Positions 35,261-43,509 of a stretch of DNA of 64,000 nucleotides are shown here, in pieces. Origin of the DNA: Armatimonadota bacterium (GTDB taxonomy: Bacteria > Armatimonadota > Fimbriimonadia > Fimbriimonadales > Fimbriimonadaceae). The notes beneath the pieces are model-generated. The model saw only the letters and a program-made list of their open reading frames with translations. It was not told where the DNA came from and did not search any database. The position numbers were made by a program, and so were the translations under genes. The stretch lies in contig JAFDWS010000002.1 of the NCBI GenBank assembly GCA_018268375.1, positions 682,001 to 746,000 on the forward strand. Direction: 5' to 3'. The stretch's first letter is position 1. The number at the start of each line of letters is the position of its first letter.

Positions 35261-35975
35261 GATTGGGCTCGACCCCGTCGAACTCGCTACAAAGGCCGAG
35301 GAAGGCCGAAGCCAAGCCACCGGTGCCGAGGGCAGGTGGATTGCCGCCCAGTTCCTTCTTGATCGATTTCAGGACGTTGTCCACCGCACCCGCATAGCCG
35401 AGCATGACCCCCGAGCGAAGGGCGTCCACCGTGTTCCTTCCGATGGCGGCATCGGGCTGCGCAAGCGAAATCGATGGCAACTTGGCCGCTCTTGCTGCAA
35501 GGGCGTCCAGCGAGACGAGCACGCCGGGCATGATGGAACCGCCGACGTACCGTCTTTGAGCATCGATGGTGTCGAACGTGGTCGCCGTGCCAAAGTCGAC
35601 GATGATGGCTGGTGCACCGACCAATTCTATGGCGGCAAGGGCGTTAGCAATCCGGTCGGCGCCCACCGCGTGAGGCGGATCGTAGGTGACCTCGAGCCCC
35701 ACCTGAGCCCCTGACTCGAGCAACTTTGGAGCGCATTGCAACCACTTGGAGGCGAACTTCTGCCAGGTCGGCGTCGCGGAAGGGACGACTGAACCGATCA
35801 CGGCCTCATCGGCCCGGAACAGGAGGCCCACGCCCTCGCAGAGCTGCCCCAGTGTGGCCATGAGCTGGTCCTCCGTGTCGCCGGAGTGGGTGGCCAGCCG
35901 CCAGACCTGTTTCCAACCGCCTTCGTAGAGTCCTACAACGGTGTGTGTGTTGCCAACGTCAATCGCCCAAAGCAT
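35220..35975 (-). CDS. coaX: Type III pantothenate kinase
   Basis: CoaX performs the first step of coenzyme A synthesis, phosphorylating pantothenate. The 251-residue length is normal for the type III family. Signatures are the N-terminal ASKHA phosphate loop AIDVGNTHTVVGLY, the YDPPHAVGADRIANALAA segment and DFGTATTFDTID, then GGSIMPGVLVSLDAL and a late LGTGGLA. It starts 17 bases inside the end of glmM, so it is probably translated from the same message. Its 3' end overlaps the convergent HhH gene by 41 bases, an unusually long overlap. Confidence 0.95.
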   Translation of the reverse strand: MLWAIDVGNTHTVVGLYEGGWKQVWRLATHSGDTEDQLMATLGQLCEGVGLLFRADEAVIGSVVPSATPTWQKFASKWLQCAPKLLESGAQVGLEVTYDPPHAVGADRIANALAAIELVGAPAIIVDFGTATTFDTIDAQRRYVGGSIMPGVLVSLDALAARAAKLPSISLAQPDAAIGRNTVDALRSGVMLGYAGAVDNVLKSIKKELGGNPPALGTGGLASAFLGLCSEFDGVEPNLTLDGLRLALPKL

Positions 35976-37338
35976 GAGTCAGGTCCACCGTACTATAGAC
36001 CTCTCCACCGAGGTCCTCGATCATTGCCTGGACGATCCCTTTCGAGACCCGGTCTCGCAGCTCGTAGTTGTCCGCCTCGACCATGACGCGGAGCATCGGC
36101 TGCGTCCCGCTCGGGCGCACGTTCAAGCGACCGTGGCTTTGGAGAGCCTCCTGCCCGGAGGCGATGCTCTGAGACACCTTCGGCCGGCTCTCCCAGCCGT
36201 CCTTCTCCTTCACGCTCACATTGACGAGGAGCTGCGGCCACGACTCGTAGTCACCGAAGAAGTCGCTTGCCCTGCGGCCCTCGCGCTTCAGGACCCGGAC
36301 AACCTGCAGTGCGGTCACGAGCCCATCGCCAGTGGGCAGAACGTCGCTGAAAATGATGTGGCCGCTTTGCTCGCCCCCGATCTTGCCGCCCGTCTCGCGA
36401 AGGCGGGCGCTGACGTACTTGTCGCCGACGTCGGTCCGGTGCACGTTGACGCCTTGGGCGAGCATGTACTGCTCAAATCCTCCATTGGTCATGACTGTCC
36501 CGACGACCAAGGCAGGGTCGAGACCACCCGATCTGCTCCAGTGGGCGCACCAAATGGCCATCGTGCGGTCACCGTTGATCAGCCTTCCCTGATCATCGCT
36601 GAAAACGGCTCTGTCAGCGTCGCCGTCAAAGGCGATTCCGATGTCGGCTCCCGTCGAAGACGCCAGACTTTGGATCGTTTCGGGCTTGGTCGCACCGCCC
36701 TGGGCATTGATGTTCGTCCCATTCGGAGAGATGCCGGTGCTCACGACCCGCGCTCCGAGCCTTTCGAAAAGCCGTGGAGCCAACTCATAGGCCGCCCCGT
36801 CGCCGCAGTCCATTGCGACCGTCATTCCTTGCAGCCCCTCAGGCACAAGTGCCACCAACCAGTCGAGATAGGAGTCGATAAGTCCAAAGCTTGGCTCCAG
36901 CATGCCCACCGAATTTCCAGTCGGTCTGTCAAAGGCGGCGCCGAGGTTCCCCTCGATCCAACGCTCGGTCTCCTCGGCCACCTTGCGGCCGTCAGAACCG
37001 ATAAGCTTGATGCCGTTGTCCGGGGCTGGGTTGTGGCTGGCCGAGATCACGGCACCGAGGCCGTACTCGCCTGTCATCGCCGCCCAACTCACACAGCCGG
37101 TAGGGACGATTCCGAGCGTGTCGACATCGACCCCCGCAGAGCAAAAGCCGCTGGCGAGCGAGGCGCCGATCATGGGCCCGCTCTTCCTCGTGTCGCGGCC
37201 CATCACGACGCGAGGGTGCTGGCCGCTCTCGCGGAGCCATCTGCCCGCCGCCTGCCCGATTTGGAAGGCGAGCTCGGGAGTCAGTTTCTCGTTTGCGATG
37301 CCACGGACACCGTCCGTTCCAAAAAGGCGCTTGCTCAC
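35959..37338 (-). CDS. glmM: Phosphoglucosamine mutase
   Basis: GlmM converts glucosamine-6-phosphate to glucosamine-1-phosphate for peptidoglycan and LPS precursors. Of 459 residues, the key parts are the N-terminal LFGTDGVRGIAN, the phosphoserine loop VISASHNPAPDNGIK, the metal-binding DGDADRAVF, the sugar-binding GGEQSGHI and the phosphate-binding NVRPSGTQPMLRVM. All are intact. It is coupled to grpE upstream (ATGA at 37335-37338) and overlaps coaX downstream by 17 bases. Confidence 0.97.
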   Translation of the reverse strand: MSKRLFGTDGVRGIANEKLTPELAFQIGQAAGRWLRESGQHPRVVMGRDTRKSGPMIGASLASGFCSAGVDVDTLGIVPTGCVSWAAMTGEYGLGAVISASHNPAPDNGIKLIGSDGRKVAEETERWIEGNLGAAFDRPTGNSVGMLEPSFGLIDSYLDWLVALVPEGLQGMTVAMDCGDGAAYELAPRLFERLGARVVSTGISPNGTNINAQGGATKPETIQSLASSTGADIGIAFDGDADRAVFSDDQGRLINGDRTMAIWCAHWSRSGGLDPALVVGTVMTNGGFEQYMLAQGVNVHRTDVGDKYVSARLRETGGKIGGEQSGHIIFSDVLPTGDGLVTALQVVRVLKREGRRASDFFGDYESWPQLLVNVSVKEKDGWESRPKVSQSIASGQEALQSHGRLNVRPSGTQPMLRVMVEADNYELRDRVSKGIVQAMIEDLGGEVYSTVDLTHALGD

Positions 37339-38309
37339 GGCTTCTTCGCCACACGGACCTTAGCAGGGCGGACGACCCGACCGTGCATGGTGTATCCGGC
37401 CTCGATCTCGTCAAGGACCGTGTCTTCTGCATGCTCGTCAGTCTCCAGCGCGACCAGAGCCTCGTGGTACTCGGGATCGTACGGCTTGCCCACGCTCTCG
37501 ATGCGTTTGACCTCGACAGTTTCCAGGGCTGCGCGAAGCTGTCTCTCGACCGCCCTTACGCCCTCAAGGAGAGCTTCGACGCTCGAACCCTTCTCTGCGG
37601 CAGCGACCGATCGCTCGAAGCTGTCGAGCACAGGCAGAAGCTTTTCGACAAGGGGTTGAGAAGCGAACCGCCTGCTTTCGTCCATTTGCTGCCGCAGGCG
37701 GCGCTGGACGTTCTGGGCCTCGGCCATGGCCCGCAGGAGTTGATCCTTGAGGGCGTCTCGCTCATTGGTCAATTCGGCGATTTGGGCGTCCTTGGCGTCA
37801 ACGGCTGGCGTGGCGACCGAGGCGTCTGCGGTGGCAGGATCAGGTTGGGCTGGACTTTCAGGCACAGTCTTTCCTTCGTTCAGCATGGTGGATTCAGGTT
37901 CAAGAGTGTACCCTTCTGAGTCTGAACCCCAGGGGTCGGCTCCGCCCCGTACGAGGGCTTGGAACTCCCACTGAGAGGCTCTCATCCTGTGCCTGGCAAT
38001 TGAGAGCTGCGACTCAAGCTCGATCCGGTCTTGCTCGAGAGTCGGCAAAAGCTCGTGAAGGCCGTACAAGCCCTTGGCGCTCACGTCGCCTCGCCCGATG
38101 AGCCGGCGAACGACTTCTTCCGACAGCCAAGCATCGTTGAACTGTGTTTCAAGGCCATCCGCCTGTCTCTTGAGGCGCTTGTACTTCTCATAGACAGGCC
38201 ACGTGCTTCTGGGTATCTCGATTTCGGATTGTTGAAGGGTCGCGCGCTTGAGATCCTCGGCGACCCGTTGTCTGAGCGCGTCTTGGTGCTGTTGTAGCCA
38301 CTCCGACAT
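37335..38309 (-). CDS. grpE: GrpE with long N-terminal extension
   Basis: GrpE is the nucleotide exchange factor of DnaK. The C-terminal 180 residues carry the family features: a long coiled coil (IAELTNERDALKDQLLRAMA), the segment AEAQNVQRRLRQQMDESRRF, LPVLDSFERSV, and the beta-wing ending TMHGRVVRPAKVRVAKKP. The first 140 residues are extra: a helical, charged domain with a STWPVYEKYKRLKRQADGLE segment and a second coiled coil near LEQDRIELESQLSIARHR. An ATG at 37886 would give a normal-length GrpE but has no ribosome binding site, so a fusion is favoured. It is coupled to glmM; dnaK and dnaJ are not nearby. Confidence 0.85.
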   Translation of the reverse strand: MSEWLQQHQDALRQRVAEDLKRATLQQSEIEIPRSTWPVYEKYKRLKRQADGLETQFNDAWLSEEVVRRLIGRGDVSAKGLYGLHELLPTLEQDRIELESQLSIARHRMRASQWEFQALVRGGADPWGSDSEGYTLEPESTMLNEGKTVPESPAQPDPATADASVATPAVDAKDAQIAELTNERDALKDQLLRAMAEAQNVQRRLRQQMDESRRFASQPLVEKLLPVLDSFERSVAAAEKGSSVEALLEGVRAVERQLRAALETVEVKRIESVGKPYDPEYHEALVALETDEHAEDTVLDEIEAGYTMHGRVVRPAKVRVAKKP

Positions 38310-38350
38310 GATAGGAGTGAACGGTAGGCGGGCACCTCTGGTTGCGGCCG

Positions 38351-39700
38351 TTAGTCGTACTTGCCCTTGCTACTGCGTATGACCACGCGCGCCGGGGTGC
38401 CTTCTAACGGGAAGTTGCGCCGGAGCACGTTTTCGATGTAGCGCTGGTAGGAGAAGTGCACGAGGTCGGCATCGTTGCAGAACAAGACGAAGGTCGGGGG
38501 CCGGTTCTGCGGCTGGGTGCAGTAGTACACCTTGAGAGGGCGGCCTTTGCGGGTCAGGGGCTTGTCGAACACCGCGTCCTGCACGATCCGGTTGAGGGTG
38601 CCGGTCGAGATGCGGAAGCCACCGTTCTCCACGGCGCGACCGACGGCTTTCATGATGCCGTCCATTCCCGTTTGCTCCTTGGCAGATGTGAACAGGACGA
38701 TCGCGTAGCCAATCTCGGGCACCTCGTCTTGAAGTTGCCTCTTGAAGTCCTTTTTGATCGGGGTGTTGTGGCCGAGATCGCCGGTCGGTGGCTCCTTGAC
38801 GTCCCACTTGTTCACGGCGATAACAAGGGGCTTGCCTAGGTCGTGGCTGGCCTTGGCCACTCGCTTGTCGCCGTCGGTCAGCCCTTCTTCGCCGTCGATG
38901 ACGAGAAGGGCACAATCGGACCGCTCGATAGCGGTCACCGCCCGATTGACCATGTAGTACTCGATCGAGCCCTGGATCTTGCCTCGCCGACGGATCCCTG
39001 CGGTGTCGATCAGCCGCACGCGTTGGCCCTTCCAGTTGATGAGGGTGTCGACGGCGTCGCGCGTCGTGCCCGGAATGTCGCTGACGATCACCCGCTCTTC
39101 TCCGGTGAGGGCGTTCACCATGGAGGACTTGCCGACGTTAGGGCGTCCGATGATCGCAAGCTTGAGCTCTTCCTCGACGGCCTCCTGCTCGCCCGACTTG
39201 GGAAACCCTTCGACAATGCGGTCCAGCAGTTCCTTCAGACCCCGACCGTGAATTCCGGAGACACTGAAGACCTCGTCGAAGCCGAGCGTGTAGAACTCTT
39301 GAGCCTGAAAGTCGCGGTCGGGGTTGTCGGCCTTGGTCGCGACGACATAGACGGGCTGGCGGATTCCTCGCAGGCGGTGCGCGAGGTCCCAGTCGGTGGG
39401 GTTGAGCCCTTCTTCCGCGTCCACGACGAAAAGAATGACGTCCGCCTCAGCCATCGCCACTTCGGCCTGGACGCGAATTTGCTCGACCAACGGGTCGTCG
39501 TCACCGAAGAGAATGCCGCCGGTGTCGACGAGCTTCATGTGGCGGCCCCCATGGTCGAACTCGGAATAAAGGCGGTCGCGCGTGACGCCGGGAGTGTCTT
39601 CGACGACCGCGATGCGCTTGCCCGCGATGCGGTTGAAGAGCGTGCTCTTCCCTACGTTTGGCCGTCCTACGATGACGACGGTGGGCACTCGGGCGGCCAT
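38351..39700 (-). CDS. der: Ribosome biogenesis GTPase Der (EngA)
   Basis: Der is the tandem-GTPase factor required for 50S subunit maturation. The 449 residues hold two G domains, each with GRPNVGKS (about residues 11 and 185), and the corresponding DTPG/DIPG and TKAD/NKWD motifs, followed by the KH-like C-terminal domain (RPLKVYYCTQPQNRPPTFVL). The length is standard. It precedes grpE on the same strand with a 41-base gap. Boxes TACCCT and TATTCT lie just before the ATG and no ribosome binding site is visible. Confidence 0.97.
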   Translation of the reverse strand: MAARVPTVVIVGRPNVGKSTLFNRIAGKRIAVVEDTPGVTRDRLYSEFDHGGRHMKLVDTGGILFGDDDPLVEQIRVQAEVAMAEADVILFVVDAEEGLNPTDWDLAHRLRGIRQPVYVVATKADNPDRDFQAQEFYTLGFDEVFSVSGIHGRGLKELLDRIVEGFPKSGEQEAVEEELKLAIIGRPNVGKSSMVNALTGEERVIVSDIPGTTRDAVDTLINWKGQRVRLIDTAGIRRRGKIQGSIEYYMVNRAVTAIERSDCALLVIDGEEGLTDGDKRVAKASHDLGKPLVIAVNKWDVKEPPTGDLGHNTPIKKDFKRQLQDEVPEIGYAIVLFTSAKEQTGMDGIMKAVGRAVENGGFRISTGTLNRIVQDAVFDKPLTRKGRPLKVYYCTQPQNRPPTFVLFCNDADLVHFSYQRYIENVLRRNFPLEGTPARVVIRSSKGKYD

Positions 39701-39756
39701 GGGGAGAATAGGGTACCTGCGGCAAACCGGGCTCTCTGAGTAAATTCACGGGCTAG

Positions 39757-40302
39757 ATGCGCGCCCTGACCTTTGTCCTGCTCCTGCTGCCCCTCGGGGC
39801 CCTTGCTCAATCACAGCGCGGGACTTACAATTACTTCCGGATCGGGCCGTCCTTTGGCCAGCCGGTCCTCGGCTCGGAGGACACGAGGCGCGGAACGGTG
39901 TACGCACTGGGCTATAGCCGCCCGGAGCCCAGAGTCTCGTTGCGGGGCTTGCAAGGAGACCTCCTCCTTGAGGGCTATTACCTTTACACAAAGGGCGGAG
40001 GCTTTGAGGACATTCCCGTCAACCACATGCACTCGTTCGGCGTCATGGCCATCGCGCGCTACTACACTCGGTGGCTGAAGAGCGCCGACGCCTTCTTCGA
40101 CCTCGGTTGGGGCTTTGTCTACAACAACATCACCACGCGGGACCTCGACTCGCTGTTCAACTCGACTCCCTGTGCCGGCCTAGGGATCGCCAAGGGCAAG
40201 TTCGATTTCACGGTCCGTTGGTACCACCAGTCTAATGGCGGTAGCAGGGGCAACAACCAGGGCACGAACCAGATCCAGTACTTGATCGGTTATCGCTTCT
40301 GA
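39757..40302 (+). CDS. PagL-like lipid A 3-O-deacylase
   Basis: This 181-residue protein has a signal peptide (MRALTFVLLLLPLGALAQ) and an eight-stranded-barrel-like body. The C-terminal region WYHQSNGGSRGNNQGTNQIQ, followed by YLIGYRF, matches the acyloxyacyl hydrolase PagL family, including the catalytic His and Ser in HQSN and the Asn-Gly-Asn repeat. PagL removes an acyl chain from lipid A in the outer membrane, which would imply an LPS-bearing cell. Identity elsewhere is low, so activity is unproven. It overlaps tgt at the TGATG junction. A TAAATT box lies ten bases before the ATG. Confidence 0.7.
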   Translation: MRALTFVLLLLPLGALAQSQRGTYNYFRIGPSFGQPVLGSEDTRRGTVYALGYSRPEPRVSLRGLQGDLLLEGYYLYTKGGGFEDIPVNHMHSFGVMAIARYYTRWLKSADAFFDLGWGFVYNNITTRDLDSLFNSTPCAGLGIAKGKFDFTVRWYHQSNGGSRGNNQGTNQIQYLIGYRF

Positions 40303-41399
40303 TGGCGTTCGGATTCGAGGTCAAGGGCCGTTGCTCGACGAACCTGGCAAGGCTCGGCACGCTCCAAACGAGCCACGGGTCGGTCCAGACGCCTTGCTTC
40401 ATGCCGGTTGGCACCCAGGCCACCGTCAAGACGGTGGGGAGCGAGGACTTGGAGAAGCTCGGCTTCGAACTGGTCCTGTCGAACACCTACCATCTCTCGT
40501 TGCGACCCGGTGCGGACTTGATCGAACGACTGGGTGGCCTTCACAAGTTCATGTCTTGGCCAAGGGCCCTTCTTACCGACTCAGGCGGATACCAGGTCAT
40601 GTCGCTGGCCCACAAGCGGCGGGTGAGCGACGAGGGCGTCCGGTTCCAGTCGCACTTGGACGGGAGCGAACTGTTCCTCACCCCGGAGCGTTCGATCGAA
40701 ATCCAGGGGCAGCTCGGTGTCGACGTCTCGATGGCCCTGGACGAGTGCCCGCCTTATCCTTGCTCGCGAGATGAAGCGGCGGCGGCCATGGCCCGCACCC
40801 ATCTCTGGGCTCCGCGAAACCTGGCCGCCCGGAGGGAGGGCCAAGCCGTGTTCGGCATCGTACAAGGCGGCGTCCACGAAGACCTACGGCGGGAGTCGGC
40901 GGAGGCGGTCACTTCTCTGCCTTTTGACGGGTTTGCTATTGGCGGAGTCAGCGTCGGCGAGCCGACGGAGATGCAGTACCCGGTGGTTGACTTGGCGGCA
41001 CCCCTCTTGCCCGATGACAAGCCGAGGTATCTAATGGGGGTCGGACACCCGCGGGACATCGTCCACGCGGTTGCGGCTGGGGTCGACATGTTCGACTGCG
41101 TCCTCCCCACCCGTATGGCCCGCCATCACTGCGTCTATACGTTGCAGGGCCGGGTCAACGCGAAGAACGCCCAGTGGGCAGAGCACAACGGTCCATGGGA
41201 CACGGGATCGACGTTCTCGGCAACCGAGCGGTATTCGGCGGCCTATGTGCGGCATTTGTTCCAAGCGGACGAACCCCTCGGGGCAAGGTTGGCCACCCTC
41301 CACAACCTTGCCTTTTACGCTCTTTTGATGGAAGACATCCGCCGTGCGATCACTGAGGACACCTGGCCTCAACTGGAAGCCAAATACAAGGATGCTTAG
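40302..41399 (+). CDS. tgt: Queuine tRNA-ribosyltransferase lacking its zinc cysteines
   Basis: Tgt exchanges guanine 34 for a queuosine precursor in tRNAs with GUN anticodons. The 365-residue protein keeps the substrate and catalytic residues: Asp93 in LTDSGGYQVMS, Asp147 in MALDECPPYP, Gln188 in GIVQGG, the FAIGGVSVGEP loop and Asp265 in FDCVLPTR. The conserved zinc motif CxCxxC is absent: its three cysteines are Ser303, Phe305 and Thr308, while the fourth ligand His334 (LATLHN) remains. The local reading frame is clean, so this is substitution, not frameshift. It is coupled to the PagL-like gene (TGATG). Whether it uses preQ1 or another base is open. Confidence 0.88.
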   Translation: MAFGFEVKGRCSTNLARLGTLQTSHGSVQTPCFMPVGTQATVKTVGSEDLEKLGFELVLSNTYHLSLRPGADLIERLGGLHKFMSWPRALLTDSGGYQVMSLAHKRRVSDEGVRFQSHLDGSELFLTPERSIEIQGQLGVDVSMALDECPPYPCSRDEAAAAMARTHLWAPRNLAARREGQAVFGIVQGGVHEDLRRESAEAVTSLPFDGFAIGGVSVGEPTEMQYPVVDLAAPLLPDDKPRYLMGVGHPRDIVHAVAAGVDMFDCVLPTRMARHHCVYTLQGRVNAKNAQWAEHNGPWDTGSTFSATERYSAAYVRHLFQADEPLGARLATLHNLAFYALLMEDIRRAITEDTWPQLEAKYKDA

Positions 41400-41692
41400 G
41401 GCACGAAGAAGTGCTCGATACCGACACGACCGTCGACAAGCTCGATCCCTTCCTGGAGCAGCATGTCCGCCTGCAAGTTCGCCACGCGCGGATCCTTGCG
41501 TCCAACCAGCAAATCCCCGTTCTTGCCACAGACCCGCCACCAGGGCACGTCAGGCGGGCACTGGTGCATCCACTTTCCGATCAGGACGCCACTAACGGGG
41601 TGCTTCATGGCCCGTCCGACATCGCCATAGCCAGCGACCTTGCCACGCGGGATGGAGGAGACGATCGACCAGAGTTCTTCGAGCCGCGTCAC
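41396..41692 (-). CDS. Alkyltransferase-like (ATL) protein
   Basis: This 98-residue protein has the DNA-binding domain of the O6-alkylguanine alkyltransferase (MGMT) family: [34 protein letters not shown] and [14 protein letters not shown]. The acceptor Cys of PCHR is Trp, as in ATL proteins that bind alkyl lesions and hand them to nucleotide excision repair, and the His is also Trp (PWWRV). The GTG at 41692 overlaps the prepilin stop as GTGA; a TTG at 41710 is less likely. It overlaps the tgt end by four bases. Confidence 0.82.
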   Translation of the reverse strand: MTRLEELWSIVSSIPRGKVAGYGDVGRAMKHPVSGVLIGKWMHQCPPDVPWWRVCGKNGDLLVGRKDPRVANLQADMLLQEGIELVDGRVGIEHFFVP

Positions 41693-42357
41693 TCGAGCGG
41701 CGTGTCCCAAGCTTGGCGCAGTTGGTCGAAGTTCACGTTTTTCACGTGAAGGTCGCCATAGAGCGTGCTATACCGGTAGCCGCGGACCTTATTGAAGGCA
41801 TCGGGATCGTTGACCATCATCCGCCCGCCCGATCCGTGCCAGTGACCTGACGCGTCGAAGAGTACGTTCACGTTGGCTGGCAGTTTGAACCGAGTCTGGC
41901 TGAAGAGCTTGAAAGCGATTTCTGTTCTGAAGAAGTAGCTCGAACCATAGGTCGAATACATGGTCGGCGCGGTCTTAAACTCCAGCCACGGGTGGTCGTC
42001 CACCGTCTCCGTACCATCGTCGGAGGGACAATGGAAGATGTCCTTGCTCTTGATGTAGGGCTGGAGGGCTTCGTGCAACAAGGGCATATAGGGAATCTGC
42101 GCCTTGAATTCTGGTTCGTGGTCCCAAATCTCGGGCCGGTACTTGTCGACGGCGTCCACGGCGTTGGGGAACACGTCGTCGTTGTCGGTCATATAGATGC
42201 CGATGGCGGCCCCGATTTGGCGAAGGTTACTGACGCATGTCGCCTGCTTGGCCGAGGCCTTGGCCCGGGCGAAGACGGGGAAAAGCAAGGCGGCCAAGAT
42301 CGCGATGATGGCGATGACGACCAAAAGCTCGATGAGGGTGAAGGCTCGTCTGACCAC
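41689..42357 (-). CDS. Prepilin-like (DUF1559-type) pseudopilin
   Basis: This 222-residue protein has a class III prepilin leader and helix: [20 protein letters not shown], then ALLFPVF. The residue before Phe is Ala, not the usual Gly, but the FTLIE cleavage region is intact. The body carries [19 protein letters not shown], typical of the DUF1559 family. The C-terminal H-X9-DG element is degenerate here ([13 protein letters not shown]). The start is GTG, five bases after a TATCCT box. The ATL gene is coupled downstream by GTGA. Confidence 0.85.
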   Translation of the reverse strand: MVRRAFTLIELLVVIAIIAILAALLFPVFARAKASAKQATCVSNLRQIGAAIGIYMTDNDDVFPNAVDAVDKYRPEIWDHEPEFKAQIPYMPLLHEALQPYIKSKDIFHCPSDDGTETVDDHPWLEFKTAPTMYSTYGSSYFFRTEIAFKLFSQTRFKLPANVNVLFDASGHWHGSGGRMMVNDPDAFNKVRGYRYSTLYGDLHVKNVNFDQLRQAWDTPLE

Positions 42358-42489
42358 GTCTAAGGATACGCTACGTTGCCGCGGTTCGTTCCTGCGGCAC
42401 GCGCTGAACTTACGTCCTCATTTGATAGGCTTACTGGGCAAGAACTCTTTTGATGCGACGTCTGTTAAGGTACTTTTGAGGCTCTGCGA

Positions 42490-43509
42490 ATGCGAGGTCG
42501 CGAGGACAAACCAGTTATGATGAGGGTCGCCGGGGTAATCGGAGGGTTGCTGCTCTGGGTGGTCTCGCTTGGCGGTGGCGTGTTCCTCGGCTGGTCAGAA
42601 CGGAGCCCCGTCTTCGGGAGCCTGGCGCACAACATCATTTTCAACGAACCGCCGGAAAAGGCTTTCGCCGCCGACATGGCAGGAAGCAGGGACTATCTCA
42701 ACGTCCTGATCCTTGGCTGTGACGAGGACCGCTACTACGCGGGCCGGGGCCACAAGAACCCTGGCGCTGTCTTGCGCCACGCCTCGCGGAGCGATATGAT
42801 GCTCGTCGCGAGGATCGACTTCGGCAAGAAACGCATTACTGGCATTTCGATCCCGCGCGACCTGGCCTGGACGGTGCCCGGCTACAAGCAGCAGAAGATC
42901 AACGCGTTCCACAACATCGGATACAACGAGGGCGGGCCGGAGCGGGGCAAGGAGCTGGCCAAGGAGGCGGCGGAGGGAGTCCTCGGGCTCTCGATCGACA
43001 AGGTCGTTGTCCTCAACTTTGAGGCGTTCAAGCAAATGGTCGACATGCTGGGCGGCGTGGAAGTGTTCGTCCCTCGCAACATGAATTACGACGACAACGC
43101 CGGCGACCTCCATATCCACCTCAAGAAGGGGCGGCAGGTGCTCAGTGGCTACAACGCCATGTGCTACGTGCGCTATCGCCACGGGGACAGCGACTTTAAG
43201 CGTCAGGACCGGCAAAAGGAGCTCATGATGGCGTTGAAGGACAAGGCGCTCCACAAATGGGCGAGCGCCCCTGAACTCATCAACAAGTCGATGGAACTGA
43301 TGGGCAATGCCTTCAACAGTGATCAGATGGCGAGCCTGATGCTCTTTGGCAAGGCGGTCGGGGCCGACAACATCAAGATGGACATGGTGCCGGTGGTCGA
43401 AGTTCCGGGATCAACGTTCCTTGAACTGGACACGGAGAAGCTGTCCGAAAAGCTGAAAGAGCTCCATATGAAGGAGCCTGGGGCGTACAGCGTTTCCTCC
43501 CGCTCATGA
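42490..43509 (+). CDS. LytR-CpsA-Psr (LCP) family protein
   Basis: This 339-residue protein has an N-terminal membrane anchor (about residues 10-32) and an LCP catalytic domain outside the membrane: LNVLILGCDEDRYY, RSDMMLVARIDFGKKRI, GISIPRDLAWTVPGYKQQK, INAFHNIGYNEGG and YVRYRHGDSDFKRQDRQKEL. LCP enzymes attach polysaccharides or lipid-linked glycans to peptidoglycan or to other acceptors. It starts at ATG with a GAGG ribosome binding site. The next gene overlaps it by ATGA. Confidence 0.88.
   Translation: MRGREDKPVMMRVAGVIGGLLLWVVSLGGGVFLGWSERSPVFGSLAHNIIFNEPPEKAFAADMAGSRDYLNVLILGCDEDRYYAGRGHKNPGAVLRHASRSDMMLVARIDFGKKRITGISIPRDLAWTVPGYKQQKINAFHNIGYNEGGPERGKELAKEAAEGVLGLSIDKVVVLNFEAFKQMVDMLGGVEVFVPRNMNYDDNAGDLHIHLKKGRQVLSGYNAMCYVRYRHGDSDFKRQDRQKELMMALKDKALHKWASAPELINKSMELMGNAFNSDQMASLMLFGKAVGADNIKMDMVPVVEVPGSTFLELDTEKLSEKLKELHMKEPGAYSVSSRS

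Noticed and set aside
35941..37659. Plus-strand open frame of 572 codons across glmM and grpE
   Set aside because: It is antisense to two well-conserved genes and has no recognisable domain.
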